From Leishmania donovani (taxonomy: Eukaryota; Euglenozoa; Kinetoplastea; Trypanosomatida; Trypanosomatidae), in assembly GCF_000227135.1 (NCBI RefSeq), contig NC_018249.1, forward strand, positions 242,901 to 306,900: 64,000 bases of DNA, written 5' to 3'. The notes under the pieces were generated by a model. That model ran no database searches. It saw only the letters and a program-made list of their open reading frames with translations, and had not been told where the DNA came from. This document shows, in pieces, positions 1 through 11,341 of the stretch. The number at the start of each line of letters is the position of its first letter. The stretch's first letter is position 1. The translations under genes were made by a program, and so were the position numbers.

Positions 1-936
1 CGCCGTCGAAGCCGCCGCAAGCGGCGCGTCCGGCGAAGACTGCGGCGTTGGTGCGGCGTCGGTCACGCGCTGGAAAAAAGGCAATGAGGCGTAGGTGGCT
101 GCGAAGGCGTGGGGTGCTGCCGTGGATGCGAGAGGACTCCCACTGCCGCTGCCGACATTGCCGTTGCTGTTGCCATTTTCTTCGCCTCTGTGAGTATGAG
201 GCGGTGCGTGAAACTGCTGCGGGCGCATGTGCGCCGGTGTATGGACGCGAGTGTACCTCCTGTCCATGGTGTTTGCGGTGGTCTGTGGTGGGTTCACTCC
301 ATTTTGCGGCACGGTGGAAACGGTGGAAGCACGAGTCAGACCTGTGGGCGCAGCCGTCCCAAACGGCAGAGGTGGTGGCGGTGATGCTTGGTTCAGAGGC
401 CGGTCAGAAACCAGTGTGGCTGGAGCGGAAGCGGTGTTACTCGTCGATGCGTGAGAGCCCACTGACGTCGTGGCTGACGAAACCGATGCGGGTGCTGAGG
501 ATGCCGCGCTTACAGCTCGCTGTGAGCCACGTGACAACGGCGGATGCACCGCGACGGCCATAGCGCGCGGAGGCGCGGCGTCGATGGCAAGCGAGTTGCT
601 GCGGTGCAACTTGTCGCGATGCTGCAGGGAGGTGCTGCTTGCTTCACTCTGTGGCTGTCGTGGAGGCGCGCGGACGGGGCCGGTGATAGTGCCTGCAGTC
701 TGGCTGCAATCCTTTGGCACAGTTTTGTGCGCGGGCTGCGACGCCAGCTCCCTCGCCGATGGTGCAGAGGCAGCGCCCTGTGATGTGCTCTTGAGAAGAG
801 CATCGGCCCACCGCCCTGATGGGCCCCTGCTGCTGCTGCTGCCCTCGCCGGCTATGTCGTCAGGCAGGCATGCATAGGATTTTTGTCGCGCCGGCGCCTC
901 TGTGGAAGAGGATGGACAGAGGGAGCTGCGGCTCAT
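1..936 (-). CDS. Hypothetical low-complexity protein, 3' end outside the window
   Basis: This minus-strand frame is open without a stop from an ATG at 936 to the window edge, giving 312 codons. An in-frame TAG lies just upstream of that ATG, so it is the first possible start. The protein begins MSRSSLCPSSSTEAPARQ and is dominated by Ser, Ala, Pro, Thr and Gln. It has an Asn/Gly-rich patch (GEENGNSNGNVGSGSG) near residue 270 and no transmembrane or catalytic motif. The even, GC-rich codon use and lack of stops over 936 bases separate it from the surrounding noncoding DNA. It is the most downstream gene of the minus array in this window. I do not recognise the family; a disordered RNA-binding or cytoskeletal protein would be possible, but nothing here proves it. 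Confidence 0.7.
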   Translation of the reverse strand, partial: MSRSSLCPSSSTEAPARQKSYACLPDDIAGEGSSSSRGPSGRWADALLKSTSQGAASAPSARELASQPAHKTVPKDCSQTAGTITGPVRAPPRQPQSEASSTSLQHRDKLHRSNSLAIDAAPPRAMAVAVHPPLSRGSQRAVSAASSAPASVSSATTSVGSHASTSNTASAPATLVSDRPLNQASPPPPLPFGTAAPTGLTRASTVSTVPQNGVNPPQTTANTMDRRYTRVHTPAHMRPQQFHAPPHTHRGEENGNSNGNVGSGSGSPLASTAAPHAFAATYASLPFFQRVTDAAPTPQSSPDAPLAAASTA

Positions 937-3400
937 GGGGGTCGGCACGATGTCTGCGGCAGGTGGAAACTATCCCTGGAGGTCGCAGAGGGGGCGGCCA
1001 GAAGTGCGCTAACACGGGCAGAGATCGAAGCCAGACACCGCCCACTAACCCGACCGCACACGACGGAAAAATGAAAGTACGCCACTGTCCGAAATCCGAA
1101 GATAGCTCGGACGTTGTGGAAGAGGGGCGTCCCTGGAGCGTAAGAACTGATTCACTGCCTGCGCGCCAAGCACCGAAAAAAAAAACTCTTTGAACAGTGC
1201 TGCAGGGGAAACACGAAAAAAAAAAGAAGGCGGTGGTGACTCTACTGCTCTTGGTAGTCTTAGGTACCTGGTGCACGGAGATCACACGTCTTGTGATCCG
1301 CGTATAAAGCGCGTCTGGAGGCGTGTGTGTATCTTGTGTATGTTTGGTGCAAGACGTCTATGTCTCTATGTGCGTCTCTGCTTGCGAGTGTCTCTCTGCT
1401 TGGAGGAAAGAAAAGTGTGCGTGTGCCAAGTGCCCGCAAACGATGCGCTTCTCTCTTTCTCTAAGCCGGTGCGGCGATACACAACCGCGAGAAAGATAAC
1501 GATGGAGGCGGCGACAGACAGACAGAAGGAGGGAGAGAAGGAGGGGAGGGAGGGCGACAGAGTAGAAATAGAAAGTTGCTCTATCACCGAGTTCTATAAC
1601 TATATCTTCTTAACGGTGGAGAAGGTGCGGAGGCGTTCTTCTCGCCTCGCTCACTGATTGTTGGGGTCTGCGTGGATATATGGGTGTTTCTCTCTGTGTG
1701 CGTGTGCGAGAAAAGTGGAGGGTGTGTGGGGAGAAGGTATAGCGTTGAGACGTTGTTACGTGCGCCTCTGAAGGGCTGTATGGACGCTGCCAGACCAGAT
1801 CTAAAGAGAGGAATCCCCCCTTCCTTTCCTTTCTGGGTTGTGCGTGTGCGTGTGCGTGTGTTGATACGCTCCCCCTCTCTCAACCTTTTTGGGGGGAGAG
1901 GAGGGGGTGTTTCTCTTCGTTTGCAAACGGTTGGACCGGTGGCTCGATGAAAACGATAGGTGCGTGTGCGTTTGCGTGTGCACGAGAGAGGGGGTGCAAG
2001 TGGAGTGACCGGCCAAAAAGGAAGAAGGGGGGTGATGACGCGCAAACGATGGAGCGGTGAAGGATGCGAAAAGAGGGCACGGCAGCAAAGGCAAAACGAA
2101 AGCCGCTCTGTGAATATGGGGGAGGGGGTGCGCACGCGCTTGGCGTATCACCAAAATGAGTGTAGACGGCAGTCCTCAGCAGAGCAGAGGAAGAAAGGGC
2201 GAGGAGGAGAGGGGAGCGGCGAAGGAATGCAAATGATGGCAGCGAAGCCAGTGAAGCGGACCGAGAAAGCGGAGATGGGACACGCGTAGATACAGCCGCA
2301 TAAAGCCCTTTGTGCACGAAAAAGAAGGCACAAGAGAGAGCATGCGCGCCATCCAGCAGCACCGACGTCAAACCCATTGGCTGCATCCTCGTGATCCCCC
2401 GCCTTGCCCCTCACATACCAGAGTGCAGTGCAGCCAACGATGGAACACAGGAGCCCTGCCGCAAGGAGGAGAGCGACAAGAGGGTAACGGGTGGAGGATA
2501 CGGCAACGGCAGCACCGTTAGCCTTCGCCGCGGCAAAGAAAAAGCAAAGCGTCCGTTGCCCGTGTACTCGGTCGCCGCTGCTGCTGCGGCTGCCACGGGC
2601 TGAAATCGTCGCGGGGGGGGGGGGCAAAGCGGAAGTGCGTTCCCATCCTCAAACATCACCTCCTCACTCCCTCCGTTGTGGTGAGGCGAGTGCAGGCTGT
2701 GTGTGCGGATGCGTGTGTGTGTGTGAGAGAGCACGTGCGTGCCTCGTGTCGCTTTCTGTGTTCGTCTTTGTTTATTGGGGGTCCTTTTGGTGTGTTTGTC
2801 TGCGGTACGTAGGCAACATCCTGCTTCCTGCTCGAAAGATTCCTCTCCCCGCCTCCTGCCCCCTCTTCGACTTCCGCCCAGCGTTGCAGCTCTCACGGCA
2901 CTCGCGCTGCACGATGCGACACGTGCACACACACACACACACACGGAGAGACGGCAATGCGAAAGAGGAACCGAGCGAGAGAGACGGGCGGGCAGGCTGG
3001 AGCACATGCGGTGGCGGCCACCGCACAACACAAGAGCATCACTTCGCCGCCGCTCAACAGACGGGAAAGTAAAACGAAGCACACACAAAAACAGCCACAG
3101 ACATCATCACAACCACCACAAACGATGTCGTTTTAGTTATCAGAAGAACATCGGAACATCAGCAAGCAAACAAACGAAAAGTGCGGCAAGCACACTGGCA
3201 CGCAAGAAGCTCATCAACACAACAAAAACGACGAGTCAAGGGGAAGCGGCAGACGACCTCGTCGAATGGAAGAGACGAAGACGGAGGGCAAGTTACCAGA
3301 GCAAGACGGAGCTAAAGAAATTTTCAGAGAAAGTGCCAAACATGTGAGCCTCTAAAATCGATACGACTTTCTTGGCCGAGAGCCCGTCTTCTCCTTCTCC
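937..3400. other. Intergenic region, microsatellite-rich
   Basis: No convincing gene is seen. On the minus strand this would hold the 3' UTR of prefoldin subunit 5 and the 5' region of the next gene. It contains alternating GT/TG-rich stretches, a CA run at 2925-2944, and purine-rich plus-strand stretches (for example 1500-1570) that read as polypyrimidine on the transcribed strand, as expected upstream of a trans-splice acceptor. The open frames in it are short and overlap one another on both strands. Confidence 0.6.
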
Positions 3401-3874
3401 CTACTCCTTCCCGTGCTCCTCATGGTAACGCTGCATCGCCATTGTCTTCTGCTGGAGTGCGTCGATGACCTGATTTTGCTGCCGCTGCTTCAACACGATC
3501 GTCTTCTCTACCTGGTCCATGCTCTCCTTGATTTGCGCCGCGCGAGATAGGAAGTACTTCTTCGCGTGTTCCATCGACTGCTCCAGGAAGTAGCCGGTGC
3601 CGACGTCCACCAATACCTTGTCGCTCGGCACAACGGTGCCGCGCACAAAGAGCGACGATGTCATGCACACGAGCACCTCCTGCGCCGCTTCCGTCTTGGC
3701 GGCGTTCTCGCAAACGGCATGGTACTGCGCAACCACGTCGTGGTTGTCCTGGTAGCGAGTGCGTCCGTTGTAGAGGCCGTCGTAAGCCGTCCCAAGACTA
3801 CGCACATCATTGTCAAGCTGCTCCTTGAGGCCTTCGAGCTGCTCAATGGGTAGCTGATAGACGTTGATACTCAT
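3401..3874 (-). CDS. PFDN5: Prefoldin subunit 5
   Basis: The protein is 157 residues, the usual size for an alpha-class prefoldin subunit. Prefoldin is the hexameric cytosolic chaperone that hands unfolded actin and tubulin to the CCT chaperonin. It shows the family's layout: an N-terminal helix beginning MSINVYQLPIEQLEGLKEQLD, a central beta region with LTSSLFVRG-like and VLVDVGTGYFLE segments (compare 'LIDVGTGYYVE' in other eukaryotes), and a C-terminal coiled-coil helix rich in Lys, Gln and Met. The start chosen is the internal ATG at 3874; an upstream in-frame extension of 38 residues looks like translated 5' UTR. Gene confidence is high and the subunit 5 assignment is from motif recall. 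Confidence 0.9.
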   Translation of the reverse strand: MSINVYQLPIEQLEGLKEQLDNDVRSLGTAYDGLYNGRTRYQDNHDVVAQYHAVCENAAKTEAAQEVLVCMTSSLFVRGTVVPSDKVLVDVGTGYFLEQSMEHAKKYFLSRAAQIKESMDQVEKTIVLKQRQQNQVIDALQQKTMAMQRYHEEHGKE

Positions 3875-4744
3875 TGGATTGGCTGCAGTTGTATCTGTGT
3901 TGCGTGAAGGAAGAGCACGTATGCGTAGCGAGTGAGTACGCGTATTGGAGCACCTATGCACTGGCCTGTGTGAGTGATCTGTCGTCACGGCAGCTGCCCT
4001 CCTCTAATCTCTTCGCGCACGCAAGAAACGGTATGTAACGCGTGCGCCGTGCGGCGTGTTTCGAGGGACCGGCGGAGTGCGTGCGGCAAAAAATGAGTCG
4101 AGAACAGAAAAGGAGAAAGTGAGAGGGACGTCGGCGCGCAGAGCATGGAGCAGCTTTCAAGCACGGGGAGACAGGATGCGTTATCGCAAGCCATTCACCA
4201 CTACGGCGCTGCGCAGCGGCTGAGGGGGGGAAAGAGGAGGTCCTCACAGGGAAGTCGCAGAAGCACAAAAAAAAACGTTCGACCACCTACGCATCTACTG
4301 TCACATGAAAATGGGGTGTTGAGCTTGATTCGCCTGTTCGCGCTTCGCATTTGGGTTATGCTGCGTGTGTCTAAGTGTGTGTATATGGGGGGGGAGACTT
4401 TCTGAGGGTGCCTGGCCATGCTCCGTCGCACAAGCGGCCCTGTACGCGCATGCGCAGACACACACACGCATGCCTGCACGCACACCGTATATAGCAGAGT
4501 CCACGCACGCGGTTCCTTAGTTCCTCAAAGCGCGGGAGAGTCGGCAGTGGGGCAGCGGCTCGAGAACCGGCATAAAGTGGCCCGCCTAGGCCGATCAGCA
4601 ATCCCTCCCTCCACATCCGTTGCCGTCTTTGCGGTGTTTTACTCGCCGTCTCAAGTGTCCTTCGATCACTGCAACACGTGCACACACGTAGACGAGAGTG
4701 TGCCCTTGAAAAGGTGGTTCACCGAGTCACTTCACGGCAGTGTT
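3875..4744. other. Intergenic region
   Basis: No gene is seen. It contains short CA/TG microsatellite stretches (around 4458-4485) and mixed-composition UTR-like sequence between two minus-strand genes. Confidence 0.55.
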
Positions 4745-5044
4745 CTACGATGGTGCCAAGAAACGCCTGAAGTCGTCAAAGGGCGGGATCGGCAGCTCCT
4801 CCCACGCGACCTCGGCCGACTCGTGGATGCTCAGCGCTGGCGGCGCGTACTCCTGCAGATAGTGCGGTTCCATAGCATGCCACTCTTGGTAAGGCAGCCC
4901 TGGCACGAGGTCTGGGTATTCGCCGCGCGCATTCGGCACGCTCACACGCCATACGGGATCGCCGGGCACGAGGTAGAAGAGTACGCACGGCGATGTCGGT
5001 TTGTATGGAAGTGTCGCGTGATCCCATAAGCAAGCGCGCAGCAT
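4745..5044 (-). CDS. Small conserved-looking hypothetical protein (99 aa)
   Basis: A 99-residue frame opens at the ATG at 5044 and ends at 4745. It reads as a compact globular protein rich in Pro, Tyr, Trp and acidic residues (for example LVPGDPVWRVSVPNARGEYP and HYLQEYAPPALS), ending in a Phe- and Asp-rich tail. The more upstream open sequence in this frame has no ATG start and looks like UTR. There is no transmembrane segment. The composition resembles accessory subunits of kinetoplastid mitochondrial complexes, but no diagnostic motif is visible, so I give no function. It lies between prefoldin subunit 5 and the membrane-protein gene in the same polycistronic array. Confidence 0.6.
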   Translation of the reverse strand: MLRACLWDHATLPYKPTSPCVLFYLVPGDPVWRVSVPNARGEYPDLVPGLPYQEWHAMEPHYLQEYAPPALSIHESAEVAWEELPIPPFDDFRRFLAPS

Positions 5045-6730
5045 CGGCTTCGTGACAAGACGCTGCTGCAGCACCAAAGGAAGAACTCCGATGAAGAGGG
5101 GTGGCCAGACCGCGGAATAGGGAGTGCGAGATACCACGACACCGCGCGCACAACCATTCGCTGTGGCTGATCCGTGAAGAGAAAGGTATGTGCACACAGC
5201 GTGGGGAAGTGGAGTACGGCACTGACCGGAGCAGAGCGAAAGAGTCAGACATGCGCACGCACGCACACCCCGCGCACCGTGCAGCAACATGAAGGCTGCG
5301 GAACGCAGCCCATAACGCTACGGCATCCCATCTCCGCGCAACTACCCTGCTCTTCATTGTATCGTTCACGGCAAACGTGAAAACGGTGGAGTCGGAGACG
5401 GAGGGCGCCTTGAAAGTTTGAAGGCCCCCCTCAGTGAGTCTCGCCACCGCCAAGCACACACAAGCACGCGTCATCGCTCCTCTTTAAATCTCTGTTCTTT
5501 TTGTCGCTGAGCCAGTCGCCGACTCTGCCGTTGAAACGAAACCAAACTGAGGAATGAAGACGAGGCAGGTCGAAGCACAAGTCTGCGTACACCTCCCTCC
5601 TCAGCCCCATCTCGTCCTCTCTGCACCTTGCCAAGCGTCACCAAACACAGCAGCGTGAAGTATTTCCTTTTTGGCGTTCTTTTCGTGCTCCTTTGCGTCA
5701 GCCGCAGAGCCTCCGAGCACTGCGAAACGGACAACGAGAAAAATGCGGCGCAGGCAACGCCAGCAAAGCCGCTTCTCCGCAACGCAGTGACGGAAACCGA
5801 AAGAATTGGGTCACACGTACATATGAGGGGCTCGCGCAGACTTCCTTCTCTCTCTCGCTCCACCTCTCGCCACGCGCTAAATCAGCCGTGCACCCACACC
5901 TCGAACCTGAAAGACAACGTGAGAGGGGGATGGCGGCGCCGCGACTGCGAAAAGCAGCAACACCGAGAATCTGCTACTCACTTTCTTGTGTGCCTTTCTC
6001 TCCCACACAGAGCATGGGTCATACCGCCCACCCTATTTCTCGCCCCCCCCTTCCCTGTCAAAGGTCCGATATCGCGTGATGCGGCGCTAGACGCGCGCGC
6101 CACAGCAGTGCGCCCATTCAGTCATTTGAGCACGGGCCTCTGCCCTAAACTATACCCAGCCCCCGCGTCGCAGGTCGTCTCATAGCCGCTCACAATCATG
6201 CCGATCGCCATGTGGTGCATCCCCTTCGGGGTGGCTCGGGCCTCCCACCAGTAGGCAGTGCGAGGGCCCGGTATGGGACGCACTCAAGTCTCGTTGACAC
6301 TTCGCCCGCCACATCGATGACACAAGCCAGCTCACTGTTGCAGTTAGCTCCGACGCAACACCATCCAGGACCTGGCCCTGCCACTTCTGATGGTGGCGCG
6401 GCATTGGCAAGGATAAAGGAGGGGTCGCCTGGCTTCTCCCCAGAGAAAGTGGAGGGGGTACTGGACCCTGAGATGCCACGCGCTGAGAGAGGTGTGTGGG
6501 CCCCTCCCCCTCTCCGTCATGAGGGGCCGCAGCAACGAAAGGAAAGCGGAAAAACGTCCTGATGCGTCCCTCACGCTCTCTCGGAGAAGAGCCCACGTAG
6601 ACACTCGCGCATGGACAGACGCCATCGCTCCCCGCACGCAAAACCACGATGACGACAAACATGAGACCGCCTGCGTTGATCGTATCACCTTTTAGCTAAG
6701 AGAACGAGGTGCTGCAGGGCATGTGGCGGA
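5045..6730. other. Intergenic region carrying an old SIDER2-like element
   Basis: No gene is seen. The right part (about 6186-6545) is a diverged retroposon listed separately. It falls where the 3' UTR of the membrane-protein gene should be. The remainder is mixed UTR-like sequence. Confidence 0.55.
6186..6545 (-). mobile_element. Diverged SIDER2-like retroposon (copy A)
   Basis: This stretch aligns by eye with the younger copies at 17.4, 17.8, 35.8 and 44.1 kb: it shares the blocks around 'cttcggggtggc', 'cccaccagtaggcagtg', 'ccaggacctggcc' and 'gatgccac...tcatgagggg' in the same order, with many substitutions. The interrupted similarity suggests an old insertion. SIDERs are short non-autonomous relatives of ingi/L1Tc elements and in Leishmania are concentrated in 3' UTRs, where SIDER2 has been linked to mRNA decay. 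This copy lies immediately downstream of the membrane-protein gene on the transcribed strand, which fits that pattern. Confidence 0.7.
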
Positions 6731-8515
6731 TTAGGCGCCAGGGATGTACACGCCACCGCTGTGGCGTTGCGACGACCCTTCATAATCGCCGCACTCCTCG
6801 TCCTTGTATTCCTCATCGAGCTCTTCGTCATCCTGGAAGGCGTGCTCCTCTTCCAAGTCTTCCTTCTCGGTGTGCCGCTCAGCACGCTCCCTGCCCCGTG
6901 GCACAGGCGCTGCCAGAGCTTTCGGCCCTCCAGCGCTGTCTGCCACATTGCAGCTATCCCTGTTGTCACCGCGCTGATGGAACTCACGGCCTACCTGCAG
7001 CGGCGCAACGGCGAACGAAAGAATCTGCTCAAAGACCGACTTGGGCTTGCTTACGACGGCGTTGCCGCTCTCGGCCTCGTTGCCCGAAGCTAGCCGTAGG
7101 CTCTGCTCAGCAGCACCACCGCCGCCTGGCAACGCCGACGGCGGCATCTGCGGCACACCACCCCCGCTCTCTGCTGTGTAGCGACCCAGCAGCACACGCG
7201 TCGTCTCGTTGAAGTAGTGCAGGTCGTGATCCAGTGGATGAACGGCGGTTACCACGGAGCTGGTGACAGCGCCACCCCTCAGGTGCGGGCCAGCCCCAGA
7301 CGAAGCCCCGGCACCCGTGGCTCCAGTGCCGGGTAAAACGCTCGAGGTGGCATGCGCTTGGGCAGAGCCACCCGCAACCCCAACGTTGCCGCCACTGACG
7401 CCTACGTTCACTGAATAGCCGTCGCTACGCTCCTCTTCATCGCTGGACCACATCTCCGGCCCTGCGGCGCCCGATTCACCGCTTACCGGGCTCGCAAGAC
7501 CATCGCTGCCGCCGTTGCCAGCGCCCCTCGCCGGGATGACGGCCGCTTCGGCAGCAGCCACAGCCACCCGCCGGGCACGTTTGCGCTGCCGCGTCTCCGC
7601 GGCCTGCTGCCCGATCGGGTCGAACGTGGCGTCCATGCGAACGCAAGCAGCGGTCGACGGCGCCAAAATGGAGAAACGCGCGCCGTTGGCGCCGATCTTA
7701 GTTCTGCCTGGGGTGGCAGCGTCGAGGTTCAGCCAATCGCCGCCCCTGACAATGTTGCCCATGTCCACGTCATCCACCTCGCCGGGTTGACGAGTGCCGT
7801 TGAGACGCAAGCCCTTTACCTTTCGCTTGTACCGCGTGCGGCGGCAGACGCACCACATGGCAAGGGCGATGATAGCAGCGGGCACCACGAGGGCGATGAG
7901 ACCGAGGAGAGCGAGGCGCATCGCAGGTGCGCGGCGCGTGCCGAAGTTGTCGGGAGGGGGTGCTGACGATGAGGGGGGCAGTTCTGTGCCCGCGTCGCCT
8001 TCACCGACCAAGACGACAACAATGTCGGCCGCTGAGGGCAATAACAGCGACCTCCTCAACGATGACACCGCGGACGACCCCCGCGGCAACGGCTCTACGG
8101 ACGACGACGAGGAAGCCGGGGTCTCTGGAGCCCTTGCTGCTTTGCTGCCCCTCCCGTTAGCGCCTGGGCTGACGCCGGAGCTCGAGGAAGACGGCACGGA
8201 TGCAGAAGCGCTCTCCTCCAAGGCGAACACATCGCCGGCTTGCGAAAAAGTGACGATGTCGTCAACATCGCCGTCAGCCCGCGCGGCGGCCACCACAACA
8301 GCGGAGCCCGTATGGTGCGGTAGCGCTACAGGCTGCAGCAAGGGCACAGTGAGCGGTGGCGCGCGTAGGCCCTTCCCCCTCCCCAATACAGCGCCGTGTA
8401 AGGCAGAGACGCAAAGAGTGCCATGAACACCGTCGCCGCGGGGTGTCGTCACCACCGCCGTCATAAGTGAGAAACTGCACAGCAGGGCCACAAGCAACAG
8501 CGCCCGTTGAAGCAT
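6731..8515 (-). CDS. Putative single-pass membrane protein with signal peptide and acidic tail
   Basis: The start at 8515 gives 594 residues and places a classical signal peptide at the very N terminus (MLQRALLLVALLCSFSLM). An ATG at 8578 would add 21 basic residues before it and is less likely. Residues about 25-200 are a Ser/Pro/Ala-rich predicted luminal or extracellular part. A strong hydrophobic segment at about 201-224 is followed by a basic stop-transfer stretch (CRRTRYKRKVKG). The cytoplasmic part of about 370 residues is Gly/Ala/Ser-rich, with a highly acidic C terminus (EEEHAFQDDEELDEEYKDEE). No enzyme motif is visible. The predicted topology is type I. Its 3' UTR probably contains SIDER2-like copy A. 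I do not recognise the family. Confidence 0.75.
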   Translation of the reverse strand: MLQRALLLVALLCSFSLMTAVVTTPRGDGVHGTLCVSALHGAVLGRGKGLRAPPLTVPLLQPVALPHHTGSAVVVAAARADGDVDDIVTFSQAGDVFALEESASASVPSSSSSGVSPGANGRGSKAARAPETPASSSSSVEPLPRGSSAVSSLRRSLLLPSAADIVVVLVGEGDAGTELPPSSSAPPPDNFGTRRAPAMRLALLGLIALVVPAAIIALAMWCVCRRTRYKRKVKGLRLNGTRQPGEVDDVDMGNIVRGGDWLNLDAATPGRTKIGANGARFSILAPSTAACVRMDATFDPIGQQAAETRQRKRARRVAVAAAEAAVIPARGAGNGGSDGLASPVSGESGAAGPEMWSSDEEERSDGYSVNVGVSGGNVGVAGGSAQAHATSSVLPGTGATGAGASSGAGPHLRGGAVTSSVVTAVHPLDHDLHYFNETTRVLLGRYTAESGGGVPQMPPSALPGGGGAAEQSLRLASGNEAESGNAVVSKPKSVFEQILSFAVAPLQVGREFHQRGDNRDSCNVADSAGGPKALAAPVPRGRERAERHTEKEDLEEEHAFQDDEELDEEYKDEECGDYEGSSQRHSGGVYIPGA

Positions 8516-10007
8516 TCGCGCCGTGGAGACGCGAGGACTGCGGTTGCGCTGCAGCCCTTGATGAGGCACGGGACACATGGTTATGCTTATGTGGGCGTAC
8601 CTATCATTGCTCGTGCGTAAGGGCTCGCAGCAAGATTGCCGCCGCACTAAAGAGGGAAACAGCCGGGAAGAAACGTCTGTGGGCGTGTGCCGGGACAGCG
8701 GCACAGACACCACAGGCAGAAGGGGTGAAGGCAGCGCACGCGGGAAAGAAAAAGAGGCGCAACCCCTCTTCCAGTGCCGATGATGCGCGGCGCCAGCAGA
8801 GAAGAGAGACGGTGGTGTACGAAGCACACAGCGCACTCCCCCTCCCCCTCTCACTCTCCCAGCATCACCACGCAAACGTGCGCGCACACTCAAATGACGC
8901 CCTCGTGTGTTTTCCTCTGTTTGCGGTTGCTGAAGGCGCACCGCACGCGTCCTCGATGCGCTCGGCCAATGAGCTGCGGATGCGCTTTGCACGCATTACT
9001 CCGCGGGCGGCTTCGACTTCTCCCCGCGTATCCGCGCGTGTATGCGAGTTGCCGGATGCCGAAGCCTATCGCTGCAGTGTGTGTGTGTGTGGGGGGGGGG
9101 ATAGAGGGAAGGGTAAGCGGTGTATCAAGCAGTGGGACGGCCTACTGGCGCCCGCCGTGTACAGGCGCTGCGGTCAGCCTTTGATAGCGGTGCTGGCGTA
9201 TGCGCACACGGAGACAGACAAGCAGCACCAAATGCAGAGCACAGCGAAATCGAGGGGGCGGCGAGTGGGATGGGGGGTGTTGGCGTCGTGTGCCGGAGGA
9301 GGTCAAACGGTGCCCAGTGGAAATAGAGCATAGGAGGAGGGGTGGGACGGTGCGGCGAGAAAGAGGGGCCAAAGAAATCGAACGACAAAGAGAGATGAGG
9401 CGATGCATGGAGGGATGAGGAGGTCATCATGGCGCCATCCCCTGCGTTGCCCTTCACATCGTCTCCCCTCCCCCTATCGTCCCTGCCGTGCCACGGTCGT
9501 CAGGAGCAGTCGCCGCCGCACAGAGGCTCCGCACATCGAGCACGAGGAGCGGCACGAGAGGGGTGCCGAAGGGGGAAGGGGTCTTGCGGAAAAGACGGAG
9601 ACGGAGGGAAGGGCGAGCATACGTCGGGGAGCGGGGGGAGGCACATAAAGCGCGCGAAGTGCCACGCTCGGCGTCTCTCTTGTGCCACGGAGACGGAAAG
9701 AGCAGCGCACGCCGGTGACGAGCAGGGGGAGCCTGCGAGGCACACTGGCGCGTGTATCTGTGTGAGTGTACGGCGTTGCACTCCGCTCCAGCCCCCCGCC
9801 GCAATGCAGCGCTCACGCATGTCAGCAGTCTCAGTCCTCCTCCGCATTTTCTGCGCGGTTTGCGCACTTTGCACTTTTCGTTTTTTCCCTCTGCGCCTCG
9901 TGCCATTTTCCTCGCCACCTCTTCAGGCGCGTATTCGAATACCGCACCAGCGCCGGAGGCTGGCGCCGGAACGCCAAAGCGCATTTTGCCGTTTACGTGC
10001 CCGCCCA

Positions 10008-10363
10008 CCACGAACAAGTCAACGCACACACGCATGCGCAGCCACAGCCCATCCGCATCTGCTGCACGCCACGGCTATGCCAAGCAGCAGGGCCGGCCAG
10101 CACCGCCTGGCGCCGCTCAGCCCACCGCAATGCCGCTGCGTACAGCGCAGGCTAGGCCCCGGGACCACGCTCAGCACCACCGCAGCGCAGCAAAGGCAGA
10201 AAGGCAGTAGGTGGATGCGCGCATTCGTTGAATCGTCGGCATGATCCGCAGTGAGCTGGTCCAAGCGTCATCATGACCGTTGGTGTCACCGGCACAGCGC
10301 CAGCCCACACCTGTCCGCTGGCACCAAGAGTCCACAGCCGTGCTCATGGGCAGGCTGCAGGCT
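10008..10363 (-). repeat. Repeat R3a, retroposon-like fragment
   Basis: Translated on the minus strand, this segment matches the plus-strand translation of 49075-49375 over about 80 residues in two frames (for example TAVDSWCQRTGVGWRCAG against TAADSWYRRTGLCSRCAE, and VPGPSLRCTQRHCGGLSGA against APGPSLRCTQWRCGGLSGA). Its left end, 'ccacgaacaagtcaacgcac', is shared with the left ends of R2b and R2c. The right end is cut by an assembly gap. It is a dispersed repeat, probably a remnant of a retroposon. Confidence 0.6.
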
Positions 10364-10365
10364 AC

Positions 10366-10464
10366 NNNNNNNNNNNNNNNNNNNNNNNNNNNNNNNNNNN
10401 NNNNNNNNNNNNNNNNNNNNNNNNNNNNNNNNNNNNNNNNNNNNNNNNNNNNNNNNNNNNNNNN
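10366..10464. other. Assembly gap (99 N)
   Basis: A run of 99 N separates R3a from R2a. The identical length of eight of the nine gaps implies an arbitrary placeholder, so the real distance is unknown. Confidence 0.95.
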
Positions 10465-10800
10465 AGCCTTGTTCTCCGCGTGTGGGGCAGCGGCCGCCAA
10501 GTGCCTCTTGCCGCTGTGCCCGTCAGTGTATTAGTAGCATGGCGCACCGCCGCCGCTCCTGGCCCCATGTCTGCCTGTGCCGCACCATCCGCCCACAGCC
10601 CGCCAGCCACTGATGCGTTGAAGCGCACGCGACCGCCGCGCATGAGGAGGGGGGAGGGTGTGAGTGCGGTGCTCCGAAGGGGGCCGATGCCTGCATGCCC
10701 GAGTTGATGCTGGCGAAGCGCTGTAACGGCACCGTCATCCGGCGGGCGCAGCCCTCCGGCGCCAAATACGCAAGGTGGCCTCCTCACGTGAGCGGTGGGA
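10465..10800 (-). repeat. Repeat R2a, partial copy
   Basis: Sequence from the gap to about 10800 is nearly identical to 20887-21222, including 'agccttgttctccgcgtgtg' and the end at 'ctcctcacgtgagcgg', after which the copies diverge. It therefore represents the upstream (minus-sense) third of the R2 unit. See R2c for the description of the unit. Confidence 0.8.
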
Positions 10801-11313
10801 GTTGCAGCGGACTGCGATGTCGCGCACCAAAGAGCGTACACTTCGTTTCGCAGGCACTCCGTTCCACGAAGTGCTCCCCTGTCCAGTGCTGCATCTTCCA
10901 TAGGACGGATCAGAGAGCGGCTTTTCGGACGCCTCTGTCGGTGGAGGATGTGAGGAGTGTGGCGCCATTGGCGCAAAAGGCGCTGTGTAGTTCGGGTATT
11001 GTGGCGCGGTCCACACTCAGCGAATCCACCGTCATGGCGGAGAAAAGGGAGCCTCCGGGGGAAAGAAAATCGTTGGAAGGGGAAAACGAATCGAGGAAAC
11101 AAAGGAAGTCGTCTCGTGCGGCGGGATGGAGAGAAAGGAGGGGGAGGCTGAGCGGAAGAGAGCGGGGAGGGGAGAGAATGGGTGCTCGGGGCGCCACATC
11201 AGCGCACACGTACACGCACGCGCGCACGGACAAAAAGGACGATGGAAAACAAAAAAAGCGAAGGAGTAGCAAGTGTATCTCTCTATGAGTGCGTCGATGC
11301 GTAGGCGTGCACA

Positions 11314-11341
11314 TATATCTCTATATCTATATAGAGATATA
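11314..11341. repeat. AT-rich perfect inverted repeat (13-bp arms, 2-nt spacer)
   Basis: The arms 'tatatctctatat' and 'atatagagatata' are exact reverse complements separated by 'ct'. The site can form a hairpin or cruciform. It lies in a microsatellite-rich intergenic zone. Confidence 0.85.

Noticed and set aside
9429..10244. 271-codon plus-strand open frame overlapping a 193-codon minus-strand frame.
   Set aside because: Both are Arg/Pro/Ser-rich with no domain, overlap each other and a repeat, and the plus-strand frame opposes the array. GC-rich noncoding DNA often gives such frames.
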